Positions 31,830 to 43,800 of a stretch of DNA of 64,000 nt are shown piece after piece. The position numbers were made by a program, and so were the translations under genes. The stretch lies in NCBI RefSeq assembly GCF_037392515.1, contig NC_090291.1, positions 40,841,501-40,905,500 of the forward strand, read 5' to 3'. Source of the stretch: Haliotis asinina. Its lineage: Eukaryota; Mollusca; Gastropoda; Lepetellida; Haliotidae. Below the pieces are notes generated by a model that had not been told where the DNA came from, ran no database searches, and was given only the letters and a program-made list of their open reading frames with translations. Each line of letters begins with the position of its first letter. The stretch's first letter is position 1.

Positions 31830-34800
31830 CTGGAAAGAGTAAGGTATACATATGCATGGCTTGCTAATGCTACAGTCACTGAGTGCATCGAAGTATAATT
31901 GTGGAAAGCATATCGATTGGTTTCCAGCCGTTTCTATCAATCTTCACGCCCAGTATTTCGGTATTATGGAGATATATGTTGTCATGATAAGTACTTGAGA
32001 ACAGGGGTTACTAGATATTACTGTGCATTTGAGACAAAGGGCTATGAGGTCTATTGGAGAGATATATCGGAGAAAAGTAGTTGAGAACAAAGTCCATTAG
32101 ATATTATGGTGCATTTGAGACCGAGGACTATGAGGTCGTAGACATGAAGAGATATAGCAGAGGGAAAGTATTTGAAAACAGTGGATACTGATTATAACGG
32201 ACAAATGTGTATTTTCACAAGTTTAGCTTAGTATTAATAATGATAATGATAATGATAATGAAGCGTACAATGATACAACTAAATGGATAACGGTCTACGA
32301 ATCCACACCGCAACATTGTTCTATTACACTGTTATTTTAGAGCAGGGGGTATTTGTTCCCGTACGCGTGAACAGATATGTGGGTAAGGTATGTTTTTTTA
32401 GGACTTGAACAGAACTTTGGGCACCAGCGTCTAGAAAACACTTTGTATGTAGGTTCCTTAACAATAATGCATACACATATTCCTTTTGGAAATTAAATCA
32501 TACTTTATTGTTACTGCAGAGGATAAGGGTAAGAGAAAGGAAATTACGAATACTTGGCGAAGAAAATAAATCTGTCATATGTTGTCAAGATATTTATATT
32601 CGTGAAAAACGAAGATACTATGAGAAACGAATGGTTACTACAGACTATCTTTACAATCTGTTACACTAATGCTCGAGAGAACCCATTCTACTTAAATCAA
32701 AACTGAAATTAAATTAAATTTGAAATTAAAATACCTAACTCTAAAACAGGTTAGAAGGCATGCTCTTTTATTGTAAATTCTAAGGAATACAAATTAAGTA
32801 CTCCAAACATTTCCACCTCCGACAAGCACAAACCTACATTATGCTTGAGTAATGTCGAGGATGTTGATAACGAATCTATACCAATTTGTGGCTCCAGTCG
32901 CCATAAGCTGCTATACATTCCTTACAGAAATCATCTCTGTACATTGTTCAAACATAATGTTGAAATTTAGAGGCTGGATTTTTCCGGAAACCTTTTAGAG
33001 GAAAATTACATTCATTAGAAGAATATTTGTTAGATAAAGAGGCACGGGTCTTTTTGGAAGCCAAGAAAACTAGGAAGACTGTCGAAGAAAACTAGAAAAC
33101 TACATTGCGAGACGACTTTTTTTTTCAAAATAGTAACACCAAAATCAGCATGTTGCAAATAAGGAGAATTTGGAAAGACAATGGAAGTATACAAATACAA
33201 AATGAAGTAGATTAGAATCAGGAAAGAGGGAAACCAATGGCATAGTTTGTTTCTTTTGTTATTTGGAAAGTAGTATATATTCGTCCACGTTGATAAATAA
33301 ATTAACTAACACTTAAAATGTATGGTGAGTGAGTTTGGGTTTACGTCGCTTTTAGCAATATTCCAGCAATATCACGGCAAGGGATACTAGAAATGGGTTT
33401 CACAAATTGTACCCATGTTGGGAATCGAACCCGAGTCTTCGGCGCGACGAGCGAATGGTTTAACCACTAAACCACCCTTAAAATGAAAGTGACTGAGGGT
33501 ATAATGCATGGTGATTGAACAAGAAAGGTGTTCTAAGAGAAACTAGACGAATGAGAAAGAATCAAAGACCCTTTCTTGGTGGCAATAACGTACCGGAGAG
33601 CTCGCTGAATGAACGCCGAATCTAAACCATGCTTCAGCATGAAAAATGACACGACCCCAGGAACAGATGGATTTTCAAGAGAATTTGTTACACGTATAAG
33701 AATAATGACCACAAAGATCCAATGTGATTGTGTTCAGCAAAGCTTGTCCTCTATGATCGCAATCAGGGATGTGGAGGTTACCTCTCTTAGCTTTAACTCA
33801 ACTTGTATGTCATCTGTTTATTAAGAATGATGTATCAAACTCTTTTGGAATGAGGTATGTAAATGAACTTGTATATTAATTATAGAAACATCTAACATAT
33901 ACACTTCATCATAGCCACCAGTCTTGGACTTGTCACTTGCCTTTCCACGTTTACAGACAGGTAACTGCTTACAATCTTTCGGCACATAAGTATAACTTCT
34001 TGGACTAGGAACAGATCTAAACCAATACATACCTATCAGACTACATTGGGTGGACACCGGTAAGCGATAATCTAATGACATTATTTACATAAGCAAGGAA
34101 CAAATGTAGTACAAGTCGCCTCAATGAAGCATAATGGATCACTACGGAAAGCGTACTGAAGAACAACTTTTATTGTTTAAAATGGTATTTTTTCTGCTAT
34201 CTTCAACTCCACTGAATGCTACAAGCAAGGAGATGTAATGTCACCTGATTTTTTTGCTCATATGGTAATACAGAATTGTGATCACAAATATCCAAAATAT
34301 TACAGTTAAGAGGCCTCATGAACTTTACTGTTTTATGATAATAGAATAAAATTAGCCACTTTCGTTGACTTAAACAGAATGTTTTAATTACGATCATAAT
34401 AAATTAATGATGGAAAAAGTGCGAAAAATCCACATATGACCACTGACTAAGTGAATATCTGCTCACTACTCTAAAACCTATAAAAAGGTTCTAGAATTAG
34501 TTATGAGAGACTTACCCGATCTTTTTACTAAATAGCAACAACATGTGACAGTTGACATTTCATGACAAGAGATAATTCTACAGTATAGGAAATGGTCTAA
34601 ATATGCCTAAAGTGTGGATATGCAGTATACACGATATTACCTATCAAAAAACAATTATTGGAAATGCATTTTGCTGACAGAAGTGAAACATGACAAACCG
34701 TAATTACAACACGTAGACATGGTACTTAATTGACACATTTATAAACGGTATCTTTCCGCATAATATTCAATTTAGTAATAATTTCATTCTCTTCGGCTCT

Positions 34801-37800
34801 TCGTCAATATTTGATAAGGTGAAAAGTAATTTTACGTCTGCCTCATGACGATGCATTTTAAGCATGAAAAACACTGAGAACAAGTGGAACACATATTGCA
34901 TCAGACAGTGATGTTCAGTCGGTGTTTCTGGATGTTTTTAAAAACATGTTAGAAAAGAGTCGATTGCATATTCTTACTACGTGTTCCCTGATATTTGTAT
35001 TGTTTGTGTACTCAGTGAGACGAATGAAAACGGATGACAACATATTGAAGAACTCGCAATATCTTCCGTTTTGGAGATATGTGTGGGTGCACTAAGTATT
35101 TGACAATGTCAGACAGATGGGCATTGTTATAGACAAATATATGGGGATACCAGGTGTTTCAGATCAGGGGATGTTACTTGTATTTACTCTAGCACAGGGA
35201 GATATATGGGAAAGCTAAGTAGGTGCGATTAGGGATTTTTATTTACTGTAAGCATAGGGAGATATATGGGAAAGTTAAGAAGGTGAGATCAGGGGATATT
35301 ATTTACTGTAAGGAGTGGGTGATATATGGGAATGTTAAGTAGTAGAGAGCAGGTGATGTTTTTTACTGTAAGCATTGGGATATATATCGGAAGGTTAAGT
35401 AGGTGCGATATGGGGATATTATTTACTGTAAGGAGTGGGTGATATATGGGAAAGTTAAGAAGGTGAGAAGAGGTGATATTTTTTACTTCAAACATTGGGA
35501 TATATATCGGAAGGTTAAGTAGTTGCGATCAGGGGATATTATTTACAGTAAGCAGTGGGTGATATATGGGAAAGTTGGGAGGTAGCAAATGTACTGAAAG
35601 TCCCCATGGTCCCTGATATGGTGATCCTCCTTCACCTGTAGCCTGTTTTTCACATTGTATTGTCATTTATAGTTAAACTATTATAGCTTTGATGACTTGT
35701 CTTATAATATTCTCGTGATAATATAGTTATTTACGGCTGTCCTTCGCCGACATATGTTTATAATGTAATGTAATATTTTTTTTATTAATTAATAACTTAA
35801 TTAACACAATAACAATATTGCTGAAATATTACCGATGTGATTATCGATATAAATTCACTCTCTCACTGGGAAAGATAAGTAGGTGAGAAATAGGGATATC
35901 ATTTAGTTAAAGCATGAGGGGAAAAGTTAGGTTGATCTACTGAAAACGGGTATTAGTTCCTAGAATCAAAGAGATGTATATTGTAAGGTAACTAATTGAG
36001 ATCCGAGGATGTTCAGCATAAAGATGATATACTATTTGATATTTTAGAACGTGGGATATCGTTTTATTAAGAGCATCGGTTGAGAGGAAAGTACTAAGTA
36101 TTTAAGGGAGTCGGGTGTTCGATGTATATGGGTTAGCTAAATATTTGAGAACAGGGTATATTTGGCAAATGTGAAGACAAAGTATTTTGAACTCTGTGCA
36201 CCCACCTAAGTTTCATTGTATCTTTAGTAGTACCAACTCCGTCGAAACCTCCAGCAAAACTAACCACGCAGTTGGTCAGCGCCACTTTCAGGGGGTTTCT
36301 GAAGGAGACTTCGACTTTGATGGTGTCGAACAAGCCACATGTCGCCGGGCCCTGGGAAGACAGATAAGAATTCATAAGCAGGTGATACCTACCACACGAA
36401 ACTTTAGAATAATCAAAGTTATGTACTTTATCAGATTTTATAAAGAGCCAAGAGAGAAAGCATGTCAAATTGACCTGTTTTGATTTTTGTTTAGCGCCGC
36501 ATTCGGCTATATTCAAGCCATATGGCGACAGTCTGTAAATAATCGAGTGGTCAATAGCATGAGTATCGATCTATGCAACTGAGATGCGGTGATATGTGTC
36601 AACCAAGTCAGACAGCCTGGCGTCCGGATCCCATATGTCACCTCTTACGACATGTTTGGGTTGCTGAGACCAATTCTATCCCAGTGGCATGGATCGATGA
36701 TTGTTCATGCTACGTTAAACAACAAAACAAACGTATTCATGTAGTAACCAATGATAACAAATCACTGAGAAAAGTCTTCTTTTATATACCGAGAGTTCAA
36801 GATCGGGTCTCCTCATACGGAAGTCAAGGTCCCCTGTGGCGATGTCATCTTCATCTTCTTTGCAAATGGCGACGGCTTTCAGCTCGAAGTTGAAGTCATC
36901 TTGCGGCCTCTGGTTTGCCTGATGTTCATCTACTGTTATCGTGAATTCCTGGCCTGGAAAGAAAAGCAAATCAATGCTAGTTATGATTACAGTATAAAAA
37001 TGGATCTCCAGTTGAACAGACTTGTTATCAAATATCAGTTTGTACAGATATTCTAGAAAGAGACGATGGTCCATGAAAGATGTGCATTAATGCGGGTACA
37101 TCTTACGCCAATGACAAGCCAATGAACATCGATAGTGTCGGACGTATCCTACAAACTAAGACCATAGTCACAACTGAGTTTATAAATCTACACCATAATA
37201 TGAAACCAACACAATTTTACTACATACACTTGAAATGTTGTCAAGGCCCTATGTAGCAGACGATTCACAAAAAGGGGCACAATACAATGCGGCATAACTG
37301 TTACGCGCTTAAGAAGGAACTATATATGGTTCCCGAATGGAAAACCCAAGGGCACAAACTTCAGGCTCAAAAGCGTCATGTGTAAAAATGTTTTCCAACT
37401 ACAACACATTATGAACGGAAAGTACAATAACATATACACACACAAAGCCACAGCTGCTAGATGTAGATGAATTAGTGTTCAGATACTCACGTAACATATA
37501 AATTAAATTCAACTATACCTAGACAGGATATGTTAAAGATAACAAACAACACGACCAAAGGCGATATGTTATGGCCAAAAATAGTAACAAGGGCCAATAT
37601 TCACAATTACATTATCATACAAATATAAACATGCACATATTTAGTACATGATACACGGCACGTGCCATGAATGCACGTTATATTTCAAGATGCTTTATTA
37701 AGTAAACCTCTAGGCATTCTCTGTATGGCTCTCCGCGCTGATTGCCAAAAGAGCCTTTTTTGTCAATGTACAGTGAATATACACAAGAAAATTGTATTTT

Positions 37801-40800
37801 ATATTTTAAGTAAACCTCAAAGAATGTCATTCTTTCTCGAGCATTCCGCAGTCATCTAGAGGTGGATGCCAAAAGAGTCTTTTTGTCAACATACGTTACA
37901 ATGAGCACACAAAATACGTGTAATACATACTGGCACCGGGCTTAAGTTTGACCTCGTCAAACTTCTTGAGAGCCGCGATCCCTGTGACAGAGTCAAAGTA
38001 CGTTTTGTATAACACCTTCAGTCGTGGAAGGGCGGTACGTTCTTTCTTGCAAACGTTCTTGACCTTCACCTTAAAGGTGAAAGGGGAGCCCACAAGGATG
38101 TCCTCCATCTCGTCTATTTCAATGGCCAGGCTGCTACACTAAAACGAAGGAACATCGCCGTTATAGTGTCACCTCTGACGCACTGTAATACGGACATATT
38201 ATAGGATAGCTCTCGTACAGGCATGGTGACACGTAATTTAACTTAACAACGAATAGGAGGAATGGATTGCTGAGGAGCGAGCGAGGGCAGAATGTAGGTG
38301 GCCAAGGTACTAGCTAAACGATCTGATATTTTGTTAGTTGAAGAATAATTTTCTTTGTTTCAACAGACAGAAATACCGTCATATTTTCAACTTTATAATG
38401 CTTACTGTCTGTATCACACCGCAATCTATTTTCCTCTTTGATACATGAATAAATAAGCATTCCAATGACGCTGGGATACGTAGAAAAAGGAAACCATATC
38501 AAAGTGCGAGGCCACATGGATAGTCTCAAGCATGTCTAGGGGTAATGATACCCTGGTAGTGTAAAACAAGTTTACGAGCAGTGACAGACGATAGTGCACA
38601 ATATATCTAAGGGTCATTAGACACGGAGAGTGTACATCATGTCTAAGTGTTATGACACACGGATAGTGTACATCATGTCTAAGTGTTATGACACACGGAT
38701 AGTGTACATCATGTCAAGGAATAATGACACACGGATAGTGTACATCATGTCTAAGTGTTATGACACACGGCTAGTGTACATCATGTCTAGGGATAATGAC
38801 ACACGGATAGTGTACATCATGTCTAAGTGTTATGACACACGGATAGTGTACATCATGTCTAGGGTTAATGACACACGGATAGTGTACATCATGTCTAAGT
38901 GTTATGACACACGGATAGTGTACATCATGTCTAGGGTTAATGACACACGGATAGTGTACATCATGTCTAAGTGTTATGACACACGGATAGTGTACATCAT
39001 GTCTAGGGTTAATGACACACTATCCTGTTATGACACACGGATAGTGTACATCATGTCTAGGGATAATGACACACGGATAGTGTACATCATGTCTAAGTGT
39101 TATGACACACGGATAGTGTACATCATGTCTAGGGTTAATGACACACTATCCTGTTATGACACACGGATAGTGTACATCATGTCTAGGGATAATGACACAC
39201 GGATAGTGTACATCATGTCTAAGTGTTATGACACACGGATAGTGTACATCATGTCTAGGGTTAATGGCACACGGATAATGTAAAACATGTCTAGGCGTAA
39301 TGACATACAGACAGTATAATGAACCATGGATAGTGAACCGAATGTCTTGGGGTAATGACACCCGATAGTGTACAGAATGTCTAGAAGCAATGACACACGG
39401 TTAGTGTACAGAATGTTTAGAAGTAATAACCAATGAATAGTGAACAGAATGACACACGAATAGTGCAAAAACCGCGTAGGGTAAGGATACATTGAATATG
39501 TAAAGCACGTTACCTCTTCTTCATGCTCGTCATCGCTCTCGTCCTCGCAGCCGTTCATCAGGCGGAATAGCTTTTCCGCAGCACGATGAACCGTCTTCTC
39601 CTTCTCTGAGCCTGAAATATACATCATTCTCAAATCTCTTGAGATATACATACTACATGTAGTCAAAAAGCTCTATTTCTATCATCGTACTAGCTTGCCT
39701 TAACCATGTCATCCGTTTAGACCAGAAATGACTTTAGGAATTATGTCCCACTGTGTTTTGAAATGGTGACATCAGGTTAATGAATCAACAATTCCTACCA
39801 GATGGATTTAGACAAACAGCTTTGATCACGTGATACGTCTTGACCCACGACGGCACACTTGACACCTGTCAGAAGTGTCAGGCAAGTCAGTGATCAAAAG
39901 CATGAACATCAATCTATACAACTGGGATGCAATGATATGAGTCAACCAAATAAGCGAGTCTGACCATCCGAACCCATTTGCCACCTATTAGGACAAGCAT
40001 GTGTTGATGAAGATCAGTTCTAAACTGGATCTTCACGGGTCGCACATAACATCTAAGCGAACCGAAGTTACCCATTAAATTGGTATTTCCTCTGCATAAT
40101 GACACACTCCCTCTTCAATAAAAAGATTTTTCAGGTTACCTTCTTCGTACTTGTAGGTATCTGTGAGATCTTCCCTTTCCAAGTTATCGTTTCCAAATAA
40201 GAAACTGCCGAAGGATGGCGAAACGTACGGCTTTCCTGTAGGCTGGTGGGTGCTCATTTTCTTCCCGACTCTATAACAAGTCAGAACACTGATTCGAAAT
40301 GAGTGAGTGAGTGAGCTAGTTGGTTTCATGCCGATTATACACAGTATTCCAGTTCTACCGCGGCATGTTAACATAATGTAGGAGCAAAGCCTCCAAAGAT
40401 ACAGGTCTCATGTCTTCACCGGTTGAATGAGATCCCGCGAGAACGGTTTGGTGTTATCAAGCCTTGACACATAAAGAATCATAAACGGAACGTAACGAAA
40501 TTAAAGCTCCCGTCAATTCATTGCATGCAGTTTCAATACACACTCAATAAAATATGTTTATAACGAATCGATGGATACAGTCCCGGCCACTTGATAATAT
40601 TTATATATTCAGTCGGAATGAGTATAAGGATACAAGAACGAACTAACAATAGTTGTCTTTGCGTTCGGTATATCCGTAGTTAACATATATACTCTTTAAA
40701 AAAGTAGGGGGACTGTACGTCCAATGTACGATTGTCGAAATTGGGAGACCGAAATGGGGATGGATGGATGGATGGATAATGGATGTTTTGAGAATGCATC

Positions 40801-43800
40801 ACCATATGGATTTCTTTCAAAGCAAAGCTGTTCGTTCAGTTATCACCCTTGTGTTAGGTGACTGGAGTATGATATGAAAATTTCATGTTTACACTTTTCA
40901 GTCAGTAGTGTTTGATTTGACCCTGAAAACCCTGAACATGCACAGATGCAAGAAAAATATCGGAAAAAAGGTCTGCAGTGATTTATTGACCTGCCTGAAA
41001 AACGTCAAGATTCATAATGATACCCCATGCACGTGTGGGAGGCTCCCATGTTGTGCACGTGCTTCACATGTGTTTGTGTTTACATGTGATTACGTGTGGT
41101 GATAAAGTGAAATAATACAGCACACAGAAGATGAATGTCATTGTAACGTTCCTCAATGGGGTTTCTTTTAACCGATTAAACCTAGCAACACAAATGATGC
41201 AAAGGTACATTCAAAGAGGTGAAGGAGTCCTTGCATACTTTCTAAAAGTTTCAGACCTGTCAGTTTGTCTGTATGATTTCCTCCTAATCTAAGTCGCACT
41301 ACGAACAAACCTTCGCCTCTGCGACCGCTATCATTGTTGACACTTGGAAATTCGGCTACTGTGAGAATGTGGAGCCAGCAAAGGGAGGCTATAAAATTAT
41401 CACACTGAACCACAGATGCATCCAGCATATAGTGGAGACAACTTATAATGATTGGTGATGGTGAGCATGATAAACGGCCTCCCATGGATGCCAGTGAAAG
41501 GTTCTGGAAACAGTTGTGGTCTATACCCGGCGACTGTAACCTGGTGGCACCATGGGCCAGTGATTATGACCATGCAATGCACGAGAAAGTAACTAACTAG
41601 GCCGTTTGTCTGTTATATCTCACCAGATTGCCTGAAAAGTGTTATTAAAAAGTCCAAGTCTAATTCAGCTTCAGGGCCTGATGGCATTCGAAACCGGTAT
41701 CGGAAACCGTTTCCTTGTGTCCAGACATCATTACTTCATTGTTTTAACTCTCTTGTGGACACGGGTGATGTTCCTCCATGGTTCTGCAAAGGTCGCACGA
41801 TACTCCTTCCCAAAAAGGAAAGTTGACTGATCCCAAACACTTCCGCCCTATCAGGTGTCTAAATAATCAATACAAATTATTCACAGGGTTTTTGACAAAC
41901 CTCATGTCATCTTACTGCTCGTCCAATGAGATACTTTACAGAGAGCAGAAGGGGCGAGAAAGGGATGTTGGGGGTGCAAGGGTCAACTTCTTGTACAGAA
42001 AATGATTTTGGAAGAGGCTAAAACGTATCACCACAACCTCTCCATGTGCTGGATTGACTACAAAAAGGTATACGACTCTGTCCCTCACGAATGGATTTTG
42101 AAGTCTCTTCAGTGTAATGACCTCCCTGATTTACTCAAGTCTTTAATGAGCTGCTGGTCGACGCAACTTGCGATGTACTCGCAAGGGCAGGTGCAGACTT
42201 CGGGATCTATTCCATTCAGAAGGGGAATATTTCAGGGGACTCCTTTAGTCGTTTGCTTTTTTTGTCTGTCTCCAAATCCTTTGAGTTTTTTGCTCAACAG
42301 GGAAGAGCGTTACCATCCCGAACCTCCTCAGCACAGATCCCCAACACCTCTTACTCATCTCCTCTACATGGATGGCATCGAGCTCCTTGTCAAAGGAGAG
42401 ACGAATTTGAACGAACAGGTTGTCCTTGTCGAGTAATTTTCTAGTGATATTGGCATGACATTTGGACTCGACAAATGTAATACTCTTCATTTGAAACATG
42501 AAACGTCGTCTTTGCAATGAATTTCCAGAGACTGTCGGACATCGTGTCAGTGGATGTCCCTCCTTGGCACAAACAACATATCTTAAAAGACATGATGGCA
42601 TGGCTCGCTGCTTTAACTATCGTCTCCGCCATGCCTGTGGCTTTGACTCCGAGGTCCATCCATGGTACGCCCCTGAACATGTCCAGGGCGTCCTGGAAAA
42701 TGATGCCTTTAAACTTCTCTGGAATAGGCCAATATACAGCCTGAGACGACTTCCTGCCAACAAACCCGATCTTGTTCTTTTTGATAAAACCAACAAAATT
42801 ATTTATATCATTGTATTTTTTGTCCCTTTTGACAGCAATGTGATTGGCAAGATTCAGACCTTACTGGCCCCTCTCTGGTGCATATCAATCTTAATCTGTG
42901 AAACAAACATAAAAATAATATTTGTACTTATATAGCGCATCATTTACGTTCCCTTGAACCATATGTAAAAAGTTTAAGTTAGTTTCGAAAGTATATTCCA
43001 TATATAATCTACGTTATAGTATCTTTCAATGTACGTTGATGTGATTAAACTTATCTATTATTGTTTCACTAGAACTTCCGCTGAACCTTTGACAGACGAC
43101 TTACGCATTTCTGGTGCGCTTCGTCTCCACAAGCTTTTTAACCCCACTGCTGCTTTTCCATTCGACCTTGTCGGCGTTCACCTCGGCGTAGATGAAGCTG
43201 GTGTCGTAGCCCACTCTCAAGTGACCTTCTTTGATAGCAGCCACAGGAGCGGGCCCGCAAGTAAAAACACCTGCGCGGCAAAATTATATAGTCTCAGTGA
43301 TAGCCCTCATTTAAAAATATATGTATACAAATATACAAAACTTACAACATAAAGAAAATGGGAAAAAAGCCAGATCACAATCACATCTCAACTTCAGCAG
43401 AGCCGAGGCAGTCTAGACACAATAAGGATTTTTTTTATTAATTCTCTTTTGGGGGAGAAAAACTACACAAAAGTGAAACGATTAATATACATGGGAATAT
43501 ATGCAGAGTGCACCGATGCTAGCTGTCGAAAAGATTTCACAGAAGTAAAAAAAACTGTTTAAATAAAAATCACATGAACGTTGGGGTGGGTTACATGATT
43601 GCAGCTACATGTATATCATTAACGTTTGCTTTTAAGAATCACGTGTTATCAATTAATGATACAAGCGAATCGTACTTAACAATGGCATACATCAAGTGCT
43701 AAGAAACACGGGAAAATACGGCTCAACTCAAAATATTAAGATTGCCACTACAGCGTCACACTGGGACCTCAACATATCTAGTACAAAACCTTAAACATGC

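Noticed and set aside
33324..33476. Functional tRNA gene
   Set aside because: A- and B-box-like words are present, but the cloverleaf is incomplete and the unit continues into a SINE body shared with many copies.
38630..39283. 217-codon plus-strand ORF as a repeat protein gene
   Set aside because: It is produced entirely by a 36-bp minisatellite (length divisible by three) inside an intron; no non-repetitive flanking coding sequence.
38618..39302. CRISPR array
   Set aside because: Units are contiguous with no unique spacers, and the genome is animal.
42245..42680. Minus-strand ORFs of 118 and 79 codons
   Set aside because: Antisense shadows of the LINE relic read on the plus strand.
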